Positions 1-12,296 of a stretch of 64,000 nt of DNA are shown here, in pieces. Origin of the DNA: Gossypium raimondii (lineage: Eukaryota; Streptophyta; Magnoliopsida; Malvales; Malvaceae); NCBI RefSeq assembly GCF_025698545.1, contig NC_068571.1, positions 50,811,733 through 50,875,732 of the forward strand, read 5' to 3'. Each line of letters opens with the position of its first letter. Position 1 is the stretch's first letter. The notes beneath the pieces were generated by a model. It worked only from the letters and a program-made list of their open reading frames with translations, had not been told where the DNA came from and ran no database searches. The translations under genes were made by a program, and so were the position numbers.

Positions 1-480
1 GATCATTTTCAAATCATAAATGAATTGAGTTTTATATTAAGATAGATATCTAACTTAATGTCACTTCTAGCATGGACAGAGAGGAAATCATCTTATAAAA
101 TTTATTAAGAATATAATTATTTGTATTAGATTTTTAACGAGATGTTAATGGTTTTTCGTATATATAGATACATTCATATTAGGAGAGGAAATGTAATTTA
201 TCAAGGGTTTATTCTTAAATCTTAATGTACTAGAATTTCAATCACTTGTTTTATAAGTTTATAAAGATAGCATTTGGTAACTTAAATTTTATATTTAAAA
301 TTTTAAATTTATAACTATTTATTTGACAAAATAAAATATTTCAAATTTCAAATTAATTTAAATTCTTTCTTGAGATAATTAAAAATTAGATTTAAATGTT
401 AACAAGCTTTAAGCTTATTGTTTACAAATTATAAATGAAAATAAGGATACAACTTTATTTTTCTTTTTTTGAATAATCTC

Positions 481-600
481 GTTACAGCTTAGCCTCTTCT
501 CAACTCATAAATAAGAGAATAATATGCTTCAATAGACTCAAACCCGTCCTCCTGCATTGACAATAATATTCATGCCAATCGAGTTAAGACTCAATCGGCA
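481..600 (-). mobile_element. tRNA-derived SINE, copy 1
   Basis: On the - strand the head shows a pol III A-box-like TTAACTCGATTGG (near 580-592) and, about 40 bases on, a B-box-like GGGTTTGAGTG that is best preserved in the duplicate at 15586-15706. The body reads toward 'gagaagaggctaagctgtaac'. Two diverged relatives lie at 58783-58891 and 59966-60065, all in the same orientation. Family assignment (plant tRNA-type SINE) is inferred from the box spacing and the dispersed copies. Confidence 0.6.
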
Positions 601-662
601 AAAGATATATCATCTAAAATGAATGTAATTTTTAAAAAATTATCATCACATTCACTCACCAT

Positions 663-666
<4 letters not shown>

Positions 667-698
<32 letters not shown>
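667..698. repeat. (AT)n microsatellite, left copy
   Basis: This is an uninterrupted AT dinucleotide run of about 32 bp. The matching run in the right copy (15777-15813) is a few units longer, one of the few length differences between the duplicated segments. Confidence 0.9.
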
Positions 699-700
<2 letters not shown>

Positions 701-970
701 TATCAAACTCTAAAATAAATATATAAAATTGTGAGTGTTAAATATCTCTTGTTTTATAGGTCGTATCGAAATTTATACGGTTGGGCACAAATTTCCCAAA
801 CTTGTGGACTGGGGCAAAAGAAAAATTAAAGACAATGTGAGGCAGAAATACAAGAAGATGCCAAAGGAGCGAGTAAGTATCCTGTAAACGAAGTCTTTGT
901 TTTGGCCCCAAAATCCAATTTGGTGTTATTTGTTTGAACTTGCAATCTTGAGGATTTGAATGAAATTGTG

Positions 971-3480
971 ATGGCTGAAGTGGCTGTGAGTTTGGTTATG
1001 GAGAAATTAACAAGTTTGCTCAGTAAAGATGTGGAATTGCTAAGAGGTATCCATGAAGAAGTTGAGGACATTAAGGTTGAACTTGAGTTCATTACATGTT
1101 TCTTAAAAGAAGCAGATGCAAGGGCTGTTAGAGATCAAGATGGTAACAGTATTAATGGAGTGGAAACATGGGTGAAACTTGTAAGGAAACATGGATGACT
1201 ACATCCATCGTCTCCATGTACTAAACCACCATAAGCATCATGGTTTCATCAAGGCTTACTTGTGCAAAGTAGCTGCTTTCCTTAAGAGTATGAAAAAACG
1301 TCATGAGATAGCATCAGAGCTTCAAGATATCAAAAGATCTGTTTGTGAAATTGGCCGAAAACGAAAAAGATATGGGCTGAACATCTCTGAAACAAAAGGA
1401 TCTGGCAATTAGGCTGTTGCTCGGCGTGATCCTCGAGTTGGCCTGCAATTTGTCCAGGATAATGGACTTGTGGGCATTGATTCTCTCAGAAATGAGTTGG
1501 TCGATAGATTAATATCCGGACCTTCCGTGCGCACCATCGTTTCACTTGTCGGTATTGGTGGCATTGGCAAGACCACTCTCGCGAGGAAAGTGTATGAAAA
1601 CCAAACTGTGGTTCAACACTTTGATTGCGATGCTTGGGTCACAGTATCTCAGTCATTCCAGGTGGAACAACTGTTGAGGACCCTGTTGAGCCGATTTTTA
1701 CGAGGCAAGGAAAGAGTCACCTCCCAATGCGATCAGTCGGATGGATGAAGAGGAGCTCATTAGCAAATCCAGAGAATATTTACTGGACAAGATGTATGTT
1801 GCTGTTTTTGATGATTTATGGAACCAAGGTTTTTGGCATAGCTTAGAACACGTATTTGCCTTGTCATCTCAAATCATGCTTCTTGTATTTGCCTTATCAT
1901 TCAGTTATCTCGATTTTGATGATTTATGGAACCATTCAGTTATCTCGATTTGCCTTATCATCTCAAATCATGCTTCTTGTATTTGGGAATATTCCCAGAA
2001 GGTTTTGTGCAACAAAAGCAACATGCAACATTGGAAGAAATAGCCAGAGACTACTTCATGGAGCTCATTTATTGAAGCTAGGTTCAAGTCAAATAGATCG
2101 ACTCGATGGGACAAGCTAGAGAGTGTCGAGTTCGTGATTTGATGCGCGAAGTCATCCTTTCCAAATGGGATGAATTGAATTTGATTCAAACTTCAGTAGG
2201 GAATTTGGAAAGTTTTAAGGGCAAAGCTAGGCATCTATCACTATATGATAGAGCAAATAATAATTTTCCAGGGAGCAGTAGTAAATCACAAGTTCATTCC
2301 ATCATTGCGTTTCAAGTGGATTTTAAGTTCTTGAAAGAAGTAGATTTCGCAGGAGTTCCCTTGAGTTATGTGTCTGAGGAATTGGGGGATTTGTTACACT
2401 TGAGATACTCGAGTCCAAGATATACAAAGGTGAAAATGCTACCAGAGTCCATAGGTAAGTTGCATAATCTCCAGTCTTTGGATCTAAAACGTTCTCCTGT
2501 ACACGAGCTACCAGCTGAGGGGAACAAGCTGTATAACCTACAGTATCTTGCAGCTTACTATAGAAGTTGTGATAAAAATTCCAATATCTATAGTCGAAAA
2601 GAGGTGAAGGTGTCTAACAGCTTTGCCAACTTAAACTCTCTGGAGAAGCTGTTAAAGTGCAGGCGTGGACACACTTGAAGGGGATGAGTTTTGCGTTGAA
2701 TTGGGAAGGTTGAAGAAGTTGAAGAAACTGGGAAGTTCTAAGCTAAAACCAAAGCATGGGGTTGCTTTCTGTACTGCCATAGAGCAAATGAACAAGCGTC
2801 AATCATTGAGCCTTACCTCCATAAAAGATGAAGAGTTCCTTCAACTGCAATCCATGTCTTATCCTCCAGTTTCTCTTCGGAAGCTGTGCCTACGAGGGAG
2901 GTTAACAAAGCTGCCAAACTGGGTTTCTAAAGTGCACAACCTAGTTAGAATTGGGTTACACTGGTCAAGAATATCCGATGATTCGCTTAAAATCCTTGGG
3001 GTTTTGCCTAAACTATTGAAGTTTCAGCCGACAAATGGGATATGATGGAGCCCAACTGCATTTTGAACGGGGATTTTTTCAGACTCAAAGAACTAGCTCT
3101 CCGTATGTTGAATGGATTCAATAGGTTGACAATAGATGAAGGAGCATTCCCTTCTCTTGAATGGCTATCCATTGGGCCCAGTCCCTACTTGGAGGAGTTG
3201 CCATGGACCATTTCTTGTTTGAATAGCCTTAAGCATTTAGCATTGCATAACATGCCAGTGCCACATAGCTTTGCTCGAAGGTTGTTGCCTAATGAAGGAA
3301 CAGATCATTGGAAAGTTAAGCATACCAAATGCTGTCTTCTATTACACCAATGGATCAATGCAATCTTATGTCTACAAACTTGGCGACCAGCGCCTGTTGC
3401 AACTCCGCGATTTGTTGTGTTTCATGCAAGGTATTATCTATTTATATATGGAAATTTGTGTATTGGGTAAAAATAAATAA
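971..3480 (+). pseudogene. RPM1-type CC-NB-ARC-LRR (NLR) pseudogene, left copy
   Basis: The gene began as an intracellular immune receptor. From MAEVAVSLVMEK at 971 there is an Rx-N coiled-coil domain, then an NB-ARC with P-loop GIGGIGKTT (about 1549-1575) and kinase-2 VAVFDDLW (about 1800-1823). An RNBS-D segment LPYHLKSCFLYLGIFPEG (about 1948-2001) and an MHD-like VRDLMREV (about 2128-2151) follow, then leucine-rich repeats such as LPESIGKLHNLQSLDL. It is dead. A frameshift and a small loss lie near 1185, a stop at 1410, and a frameshift just before 1741. About 100 residues between kinase-2 and RNBS-D are replaced by a short local duplication around 1850-1960. More stops and shifts follow at about 2074-2122, 2660-2675, 3044 and 3310. 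The same lesions occur in the copy at 16087, so decay preceded duplication. Family assignment is firm; RPM1-like is by resemblance. Confidence 0.88.
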
Positions 3481-4405
3481 AGATTTGGTTAGATAATTAT
3501 TTAATACATAAACAATTAAAGTTCGTAAAAAATACTATCATATACATATAAATAATATCACTCAAATAAAACGATTTTTTTTTATCTTAAACTATCATAC
3601 TTAACCCTTTTTTTCCCTCCTACAATAATTTTTCCCGTTTTCTTTTCTTTTTGTACCCATTGTTTTTCAGGTAAAAATAATATTGATTTTCACCGTTTAT
3701 AAGAAGAGCTTTATATTCCTAATAAATTTTTTTCCTGAGAAGTTTCAGATACTCATACTTGTTTCGACAAATAATTAACTAAGGTTAACAAACATTTATT
3801 TAACAACTTCAGGAATATTTCAATAGCAGGAATTTGGAAAATTCTACAATTTTCATTCTCATTGAGAATCAATTAGAAACAAGACGAAAAAGAATCACAA
3901 CAATCTCATCCAGCCAACTAAATATTAAACTCAAATTACATGTATCCACCAGACCTCGTAAAGTAAACAATTTAAGAACTTAAATGCATAACGTCTTCCG
4001 AAGTTTAAAGTACACACCCAATGAGCAGAACCAAGAGTCAACTAGAAAATTAAACTAGTCATTTGTTTGAACACGCACTCAACTGCAATACCATAAAAAC
4101 CATCCTACCATACGGCATGATCATTTGCACATTTGGGATCAGAATAAATATAAATTGAAAGAGAAACAACACCTTAATCAACAATGGAGATCTGAATCGT
4201 GTCTTATAGAATCTATGGCACCTATAGCAGAAGTTCATCTCACCCAAAATGATGGAGGTAAAAATCCTAAGTGAGCCGACTTAATCAAGGCAAATAACTT
4301 AAGCTTGCAATGAAAAAGAAGTAAAAAGAAACCACCCTTCTTTGACAGACAGCAAGTTTCTGGCAGCTAGAAGAATCGTAATTAGCGATGAAATACCAGT
4401 ATATT
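3481..4405. other. Spacer between converging NLR pseudogene and CCDC25-like gene
   Basis: AT-rich sequence between two 3' ends. It probably includes the 3' UTR of the CCDC25-like gene at its right end. I see no gene, and short ORFs here (for example on - at 4059-4247) show no family features. It is repeated with small indels at 18611-19516. Confidence 0.6.
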
Positions 4406-6182
4406 TCACATAAAATCCTCTTCTACTTCCTGGAAAGACTTGCTTGTCGCTGCAATTTGTTTGTTTGATGTCATCTTTTCAGAGACCATCAGACCCTTGT
4501 AGCTTCTTATTTCTGCTTGTCTTTCCTTTTCAAGCCTTTGCATCTCCTCTCGGCGTTTCTACCACAAAGAAATTAAATGGATTCATCTTCAGCATCCAAT
4601 TAAAAATGTGAAAATGTACATATATAGTACGAGTTGAGACTATAATCTGCAGGTTTTGAAATCACAATCCATGAATTGCAAAATACACTTTAACATTTAG
4701 CACTTATGTTATTAATACTGGATAACATAAGCCACATCTAACCCACAATGAATATAACCATAGGAAATTCTTACCCTAAACCCTAAACCCTAAACCCTAA
4801 ACTTTTTAGCAAAGAAAAGCTGAACAGAAATCCAAACATTGTGCCATTACGACCCCAGCCTTCTATTATATTTGTGTTATATTATCATGCATATAAAGCT
4901 GCACCATTGTACCTATGTTCAATTAAATGAAAATGTATATGTGCTATTCTGCTTTATTCTTTATGGATCATCTTGTTACTGCCTAAGTTTCATGACTCTG
5001 CTGCAATATAACTACCTTTTCGCCATGAGCAAAATCAAGTAGGATAACTATTATTTTCATGATAGAACCGGTTAAGGATATCCATATAAACCATAAGTTA
5101 ATGTAGCCAATTTCAAATTGACCAAGTAAGGGAAAAAACCAGTCAAATAAAACAGAGCTCACTTTTTCCCTCAACTGTTGCTTTCTCTCGGCTTTTTCCG
5201 CTGCATAAACTGCTTCTTTCTCAGCTGCAACAAAATATTATATACATCAGTGGCATTGGTTTAATAAAAAAAATATTCAGTATACTTAAATCAGTGTAGT
5301 ATTGAAGATGCAAAAACAAAAAAAATGACAGAAATCACACCAAGTTTCTTTCATAAACAATTATATCACTATCATCAATCCTAAGTCTTAACAGCTTTTG
5401 CATACCTTTCAAATCAGGTTTCCTTTCCACTTTAGTCTTGTTCAAACTGTTAACTATCTCATTTATCCGCTTCTCCACTCTCACAGTCCGAACCTAAATC
5501 ACATAATAAAATCAGAAAATGATCTATTCTAGAATCAAAGCGAAAACAAAGAAAAAAAACAGTAATGGTGACATTAATCAAAGTAATAAAGAAGTTTTAC
5601 CATCTTGGAATTGTGAAAGCCAACTTGGCCAACATCCATTGAAGGAGTTTTCTTCAAATTGGACCATGGAGTGTAAACAACATCAATATTATTCACCTTG
5701 TTGCCTAACCTCACATAATAATCAAAATAAATAATTTGCTAACTTATTAAAATTACGTTTAAAAAAAAAAAGATTTGACGAAATCTAAATAAACCTTGGA
5801 TGGAATTAGCTTTAACAAGCTGAGCACAATCTTCGAGAACGCCTTCGCTTATATCATCAATGGTTTGACCCTTTTTAAGTCTTAAATAAACATGGGCAGA
5901 AGACATCTTATCCACATGGAACCTTTAATAAAACAAATTTCAATCACCAAAATTCACATATAATTTTAAAAGAGGGAAGGGGGAAAAGCCCTAATTTAAT
6001 TTCCTCTATAGCAACAATGGCGAAATTTGAAATTTTTCAATGTATCGGAGAAATAATTCAAATAAGAAATTACGGATATCTTTGATGAAGCCATATTTGA
6101 TGAGCTCCTCGTTCTCGTACTTGTCAAGACCCATGAAAATGGTGTAATCGCCACTTCGGCGGGCTTTGAAGTAAAACACCAT
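4406..6182 (-). CDS. CCDC25: CCDC25-like protein (NFACT-R/DUF814 domain plus coiled coil), left copy
   Basis: Six coding exons on the - strand: 6182-6074, 5922-5795, 5704-5601, 5493-5406, 5224-5163 and 4558-4406, all with GT-AG borders. The encoded order matches animal CCDC25. It starts MVFYFKAR...[21 protein letters not shown]. Then come [49 protein letters not shown], and a charged coiled coil ([47 protein letters not shown]). It ends EVEEDFM. The family length is about 208 aa, and the frame-intact combination of the two copies here gives 215 aa. In this copy exon 1 is one base short in frame at its donor (ATC-C|GT against ATC-TG|GT in the right copy), so the reading frame breaks into exon 2. 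The plant function is not established; human CCDC25 is known as a membrane DNA sensor, and NFACT-R domains occur in ribosome-quality-control factors. Base-call error is possible. Confidence 0.85.
4774..4801. repeat. Interstitial telomere repeat (CCCTAAA)4, left copy
   Basis: Four perfect Arabidopsis-type telomere units lie inside the intron between coding exons 5 and 6 of the CCDC25-like gene. The orientation is CCCTAAA on +, that is TTTAGGG in the transcript. It is perfectly duplicated at 19884-19911. Confidence 0.95.
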
Positions 6183-6538
6183 TTTCCCTTCCTTTCGTCT
6201 CTTGGGAGAGACAAAATTAGGGTTCTCCTCCCTTACATTAAGGAAATATTGGGAGACCACCTTTCTCATACCATGGTTTAAAAAGTAGGGTAAAGTTGGG
6301 ATAAATTACCCATAAAAATACTTTAATCCCCTCAATATAAATCCGCCAATTCAAAAAATCCTATTTAAATTATATCTCTAAATCTATATCTATGATGAAT
6401 GTAAAGAATATTTATCATGGCTTTAAGAATATTTACTTATTTCTCAAAAAAAAACTTACTTTTTAACACAAAAAATTACTTAATCTTTTTACCTAAATTT
6501 CTAGTTCAAATCCCATAAATTACCATTTAAATAAGTTT

Positions 6539-6671
6539 TGACTTTAATTTTCTTCGATAAAAGAGGAGGTTACTTAATCTATTTTGTATCGTTCATGATT
6601 TATATAATAACCGAAGATTTCATTTCAAATCCACATCCCATTTTTTGCGGTAGAGGTATGAAAATCCATTT
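6539..6671 (+). pseudogene. petA: Plastid-derived petA 5' fragment, cut at the duplication joint
   Basis: The DNA follows the start of chloroplast cytochrome f. It reads like WIKEEITRSISVSLMIYIIT, then ISN-PHPIFA, then YENP, with stops and substitutions. Similarity stops at the duplication joint, and the rest of petA is found only at 21785 and beyond. This is nuclear plastid DNA (NUPT), not a working gene. Confidence 0.75.
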
Positions 6672-7129
6672 ACTCATGGTGAAATTCATTTACTCATGGT
6701 GAAATTGCAATGACTTTAACGAAATTAGAATTGTGCTTAGAAAATAATTTAATTGAGTGAATTAAATAAATAAATAATATTTTGAGAATAAAAACAATTT
6801 ATTAGGTTGGATAACTTATATGGATTAGTTTAAAAGATGAAAAGGAAACATAAAATTATACCAAATACATGTAGAATATCCAATAGGCACAATACATATA
6901 TGATGGGTAGGAACCCTAGTTCCTAATAAGGGTGGGTTCTGAACTTCCGTTTAGTCATAGTATAGACTCGTCCAAGGGTAGGATGGTCATTTGGCCCATA
7001 AGTCAAACTCAATTTAAATAATAAAAAATATTTTTAAATTTAAATTTAATTATAAAAACATTTAAGATATTAATTAAAAATGACATGACATTGCCTCGTT
7101 TTTTGTTGGTTGGACTGAATGTACCATTC
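6672..7129. other. Spacer after the duplication joint
   Basis: AT-rich, with no gene seen. It opens with a short direct repeat (about 20 bp, 'atttactcatggtgaaatt' twice, 6671-6709) immediately at the joint between the two duplicated units. Confidence 0.6.
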
Positions 7130-7880
7130 TTGTTGGGGTAGACAACTTCACCTTAACACGGAGGGTCATTAAAAGTATCTTGGCTTTCTTCATCAATGGT
7201 CGACTTAAATTCTTCCATCTTAATGGTAGTGTGTCTGTTGTTTCCCATAGCGACCGAGAAGGTTATATGGAACCTTTCAGCTCAATAGGTTGGGTGGTAA
7301 AGCTAAAGATGGGGTTCACCATTTTTAGTTCTCGTTCTGAGAGGCCCATCTGCTAGAAGGCTTCTTGATGCAACACTTCAACTGCACTACCACAGCCAAT
7401 CATTATTCTCTTGACCTCATAATACCGATCATCATGGAGACCACCAAAGGGTTGTGCTATCATCCACAACTTCTTTCTCATTTCTTTTGTTAAAATCTAT
7501 CTACCACCTTTTCTTTGAGTTTGGGTGGGACTTCTTTGTCAAATCGTTAATTGACATCACTTCTCGCAAATGGCATTTCTCTTTAACTTGGAGGTGGCCC
7601 ATTCTACTTCGTAGGACCTGTTTTTCTGTAGAGTACTCATCTCCTTTCTCCATGCTTCCATCTTTTCCTTAGTAGGTGCATTTTCTATTGAGGAGCAAAA
7701 ACTTAAAAGTTCATACTCGTCATATCCTGATGCTCTATTCTGGTTGTTGCGTCGACCAAAGGCTAAGAAAGCTACGTCTTTCGTTTTATGGGATAGTTCT
7801 TTTTGGAGTGGGGTTCTCCTTTTGGGGAAGATTGTTCTACCCACTTATAAGTTCTTAGACATTTTAATGTAGCAACTCTT
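7130..7880 (-). mobile_element. Old Ty3/gypsy gag-protease region fragment
   Basis: On the - strand the segment resembles the gag-protease stretch of plant gypsy polyproteins: a VKRIMIGCGSAVEVL core, then AFQQMGLSERELK and FTTQPIELKGSI. No LTRs, RT or integrase are seen around it, so it is a broken, undated and probably old fossil. A neighbouring - strand open frame (7557-7844) may be part of the same fossil. Family assignment rests on motif resemblance only. Confidence 0.45.
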
Positions 7881-8651
7881 GTTGTTCAAACTAGGATTTG
7901 GAGGAGTTTCAATTGAGTTTGTAACTTAGAGTACTATTGGTTGTTTGGAGTAGGTTGTAAATAGTGGGGTTTTCTGTTAGGGATGACAGGTGTGGCAGAT
8001 GGTTTTGATGCCTAAGATTGTATAGGAGTTGAGTTTTGTGTGGTTTCGTAGAGCATATTGGTGATAACCATCATAGTGTGGATCATTATATGAATAGTCA
8101 TTGTAATAAAGATACTAGTCATATAGAGGTCAAATTGGAACCATTTGCCTATTTTTGGGGGGTTGGTTGTTTATGTTGAACGGCATGGATAAGGCAACTA
8201 GGTTGTGCTACTATTGGTACTTGGCTGGGATCTTTTGGTTTTGCATGTTTGGATTCTTCTTGTTAGATAAAACATGGTTTCATGCTCTCCTTTTACATAT
8301 GACACCAATTGTTGATATAAGGGTTGAAGATGATGATGGAGAGGGTTCATATAATTGTTCTGAGAACCACTAGAAGAGGATATAAAGCTCTGGGAAGCAG
8401 TAGAAAGTTGGATAGAGTCTGGGTAAGTTGGGAAGCAGTAGAGGATATAAGAGAATAATACATTTTTACACTTAAATTCAGGTCCGAATATTCATACCAA
8501 TCATACACAAAGATAAAAAGTACGTAAAGCGGAGATGGAAGGGGAAGCCTGAGGAAGTGGGGTCCGCTCGAAGTTAACTACTTCAAACAAAGAAAATTAA
8601 TAATAAAACGTTGACCTCACAAACTTATCATGATATCATCCACAGAGACGA
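7881..8651. other. Unassigned spacer upstream of the TauE-family gene
   Basis: I recognise no gene. It is less AT-biased than other spacers and may be decayed retroelement continuing from 7880. ORFs such as 8155-8373 (+) show no family features. Confidence 0.4.
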
Positions 8652-8773
8652 GTGACGTAATAAAGAAATAGAGTCAAAGACCCTTCTATATAATTTTGGT
8701 GCCAATTTTTATTTTTTCAAATAATTTCCCTAAATCCGAAACCCCGAAAATCACTTTCTCTTTCAATTCAAAG
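8652..8773 (+). promoter_or_regulatory. Core promoter and 5' UTR of the TauE-family gene
   Basis: A TGACGTAA element (8653-8660, bZIP/TGA type) lies upstream of a TATA-like 'tctatataattt' at about 8685-8696, some 80 bp before the ATG at 8774. Spacing fits a plant promoter; use of these sites is inferred. Confidence 0.45.
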
Positions 8774-11700
8774 ATGGCTCGGTTTGGAATAAAACGGGAC
8801 GTTGCGAGATCGATAATGTTGAATTTCATTAACTTTGGTTTGGCTTTCATATTAGTTTCAGCTGAGAGAAGCTTGAAGAATGGAGAATCGAGCGAGGAAT
8901 CTAAAACGAATGATAATTATTTTGTCAAAGCTATTCATTTCTTATGGAAACCTGATCAATCAGGTTATCACCATGTTTGGCCTGTAAGAACATATTCAAA
9001 TTCAAATTCAAATTCAATATACTTTCTTGTGATTATACCTCTTGTCATCAAAAAGCCTATTATCATTTGTTTTTTTTTTTTGTGGAATTATTATTAGTAT
9101 TTGTTTTGGTGTAGGAAATGGAATTTAATTGGCAATCTGTGCTGGGAACTTGTATTGGATTTTGTGGGGCAGCGTTTGGGAGTGTAGGAGGGGTAGGTGG
9201 AGGTGGCATTTTTGTTCCCATGCTTAGCCTTATTGTTGGGTTTGATCCAAAGTCTGCAACAGCTATTTCAAAATGTAAGGTTTTCTTTTTTCTTTTTCTT
9301 TTTTTCTTTTCTTAAAACATCTTTGCAATGGCATGAAGAAATTGTTACATTTGAACAAGTGTGACTTTAGAATTAGGTAAAGTAAATATGTAAAGATTTT
9401 TATGAAGAAGAAAGAAAAGAAATGCACTGTATTTCCTTTTGTAAAATACTAAAAACACCTAAATTATTCTATAGTAAATCTTTATATTCTTATTACATTT
9501 GAATTGCACTTACTTCACTGAATTGATTAATCTTAAGGACTTATTTGCATGCAAAATAAAGGTTATGGCTTATCAGGATACAAATTAAAGTTGGAACTTA
9601 CTTGAATGTAAATTAAAGGTTAAGGATTTAATAGGAGTAATATAGGGATCTATGGATTTATTTAAGGGTAAATTTTAAGAGTTTTTGTGTTTCTGATATT
9701 GGCTGCATAAGCCCTTGAATTTATGCTAAAAGTGGAATTTATTATAATTTTATTGAAGAGTTCTGCTGTTAAATCATGATTCCTTTCTGAAGAGAACAAA
9801 ATTGAAATTTACTCAGCTTGTTGCAAAGCCCAAAGTAGACTTCAAAAACGTCAAGAATGGTTTAAACTCATCTTTCGAGTAAGACAAAGTTGCAGTTACC
9901 ATTTGTTTGTATGCTATATATGATTATTTTGAAAATCTATGGCCAGGAAAAAATGAGAAAAAATATGTATAAATTATGTAAGTTCTTTGTGTAGCATTTT
10001 AAGAACTTCAAAGCTCACAGATGATTTTTTATACTCTATATGAGTTCATTGATTCTATGTTTTTGCCAATTTTAGGTATGATCATGGGTGCAGCAGCTTC
10101 AACTGTTTACTACAACCTTAAGCTAAGGCACCCCACACTTGATATGCCTATCATTGATTATGATTTGGCTCTTCTTATCCAGCCAATGCTCATGCTTGGA
10201 ATTAGCATAGGAGTCGCTTTTAATGTGATCTTTGCGGACTGGATGGTCACAGTTTTACTTATTATTCTCTTTGTAGGTAAGCTGTTTTCTGATTTGTTGT
10301 TGTATTTACTGGGGATAATGTGCACTATCTATCAATTTCGATGGTGTGGCTTGTAGGAACATCAACTAAGGCATTCTTCAAGGGTGTCGAAACATGGAAA
10401 AAGGAAACCATACTGAAGCAGGTAGTAACTTTTTTAACTCAGTCTCATATTGATATGCACAGAACTCTGAGCTCTTTATACCTTTTCTCCATTCTATTGT
10501 GATTTTAAATATGAGTTCAAGTCTTTTCCGGCTTTCACGAATGAGCAATTAAAAAGTTTTCAAGGATACTTAATTTCAAACATAACTTTGTGCCTTCCGC
10601 CTTTGCTTTGCTTCTTAATTTCAAGGAAACTTTCTCGTTCAGTGTTTGGCATATTTATATTATTATAATTACTTGAAAGCTATCTGAAATCTGCTTGCCT
10701 TGGATTTTAGGAGGCAGCCAGGCGCTTGGAATCAAATGGTCAGTAGCCTTTTTCCTCTAACAAATCCTTAAGATCATTGCGATCTTTTCATGTTTTTTTT
10801 CTTATGAAATAATCCCATATATTTCTCACATGATTTTAGGTACTAGTAGTGAAAATGTGGATTACAGGCCTCTACCCAGTGGCCCAAACACTGTTCCTCC
10901 GAAGGATAGCACAGACCAAAAAGTGGGTTGACTGTAACCCTGCTGTTAATCATGAATCCGGATTTTCTAAAAACTTATTTAATGCTATCATTGCAGGTCA
11001 CTGTTTTGGACAACGTTTGCTGGAAAGAACTTGGGCTTCTTTGTTTTGTTTGGTTTGCATTCCTTGTACTGCAGATTTCCAAGGTTTTGTTTCTTCAGCT
11101 CTATTTACTGTTTTAAGTATTTGCAGAATATAAATTGTTGTACCAGAACTGATAAAATATGACATTTGATGACAGAACCATACAACTACTTGTTCTGTAG
11201 GGTATTGGGTGTTGAACTTGTTGCAGGTACATTCTAATCTTTTTCATCTCTGTTGCCTCTTTTCCATTTTTGAATTGCATGAGCAAGATATAACATTTGA
11301 ACATTATGGATCAATTATGATACTTACAGTAACAGTTTTTTTTAAACCTGGTTTGAGGCATCCTTTCTGTTTCCCAGATCCCAGTTTCAGTCGCAGTATC
11401 TGCATATGAGGCAGTTAGTCTCTACAAAGGAAATAGAGCAATTGCATCCAAGGAGAACAAGGCTCAAATTTTCAAGCGCATCAGCTTGTTAGTTACTGTT
11501 TTTTCGGAGTACTAGCCGGGATTGTTGGTGGTCTACTTGGCCTGGGTGGAGGATTTATCATGGGTCCACTATTCTTGGAGTTAGGTATCCCCCCTCAGGT
11601 GAGTACCTTTGTGTCCTTCAAATGTATGCCATGAAGTTATTACATTGAAGTTCACCCTTCTCTTCATACATTAAATTGGAAATGATGGTAACATGACCTC

Positions 11701-12296
11701 ATTACGATCATGAGTCTATCTAGTGTTTTTATATTCTGATCTTTAGGCTTCTTATCAACATCTGTGTAGGTCTCAAGTGCCACAGCAACCTTTGCCATGA
11801 CTTTCTCTTCATCTATGTCAGTCGTAGAATATTACCTTCTGAAACGTTTTCCAGTACCTTATGGTAAGGTTTGTTTGCCATCATTTGATTAGAGGAGGAA
11901 GTGGTCGTTCTACATTGCTCTGGAGTTAAACTTATTTTCATACTTTTATTTGTTGGCAGCTCTCTACTTCACTGCTGTGGCTACTTTTGCTGCCTTTGTT
12001 GGACAACATGTCGTGAGAAGGCTGATAATTGTATTTGGAAGGGCATCTTTGATTATCTTCATTCTAGCATTCACCATATTCGTTAGCGCAGTATCACTAG
12101 GTGAGCTCTGATTTGCAAATAAGTCGCAGTATCACCATATTCGAATGTTAGCTTTTAAAGGTACTATCTAACTCACTGGATTCAAAGCTCACTCAAATAT
12201 ATTTTGGTAGGTGGCGTTGGCATATCAAACATGATTGACAAGATTCATCATAATGAATATATGGGATTCGAGAACCTCTGCAAGTATGAAAGCTAG
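8774..12296 (+). CDS. Sulfite exporter TauE/SafE family membrane protein
   Basis: Twelve exons: 8774-8983, 9115-9274, 10076-10276, 10357-10421, 10711-10738, 10840-10922, 10997-11083, 11176-11226, 11378-11598, 11770-11863, 11960-12100 and 12211-12296. The product has an N-terminal hydrophobic segment ([15 protein letters not shown]) and two homologous TauE halves. The first holds [16 protein letters not shown] and the second [19 protein letters not shown], each followed by SATA-type and membrane segments. Between them is a loop, [13 protein letters not shown]. The family length is about 460-480 aa; the model implies 475. Exon lengths sum to 1427, one base short of 1428. The loss is in exon 9 near 11496-11503 (a T run before CGGAGTACTAG), which creates an immediate stop. 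It may be a sequencing indel or a real null. The transported substrate of the plant proteins is not known from sequence. It is a single copy in this window, but a twin is expected to the left. Confidence 0.88.

Larger units (their letters stand above)
1..970. other. AT-rich region upstream of the left NLR pseudogene
   Basis: No gene is seen here. Positions 1 to about 300 are a third copy of the end of the 1.3-kb repeat found at 12779-15399. A SINE lies at 481-600 and an (AT)n microsatellite at 667-698. The remainder is low-complexity AT-rich spacer leading to the NLR start codon at 971. Confidence 0.7.
1..6671. repeat. Left (partial) copy of a 15.1-kb tandem duplication
   Basis: Position 1 onward matches 15104 onward almost base for base through the NLR pseudogene, the CCDC25-like gene and the start of a petA fragment. 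The offset is about 15.10-15.12 kb. Differences are mostly one-base changes in homopolymer runs and the length of an AT microsatellite. Identity stops abruptly after the petA-derived 'atgaaaatcca' at 6671. The left end of this copy lies outside the window. Confidence 0.9.

Noticed and set aside
826-1092. Serine-rich - strand frame
   Set aside because: Antisense shadow of the NLR coiled-coil coding sequence; identical shadow at 15942-16208.
4774-4801. Chromosome end or telomere
   Set aside because: Only four units, inside an intron with gene exons on both sides.
8155-8373. Short + strand frame before TauE
   Set aside because: No recognisable motif, no splice or start context; likely decayed repeat.
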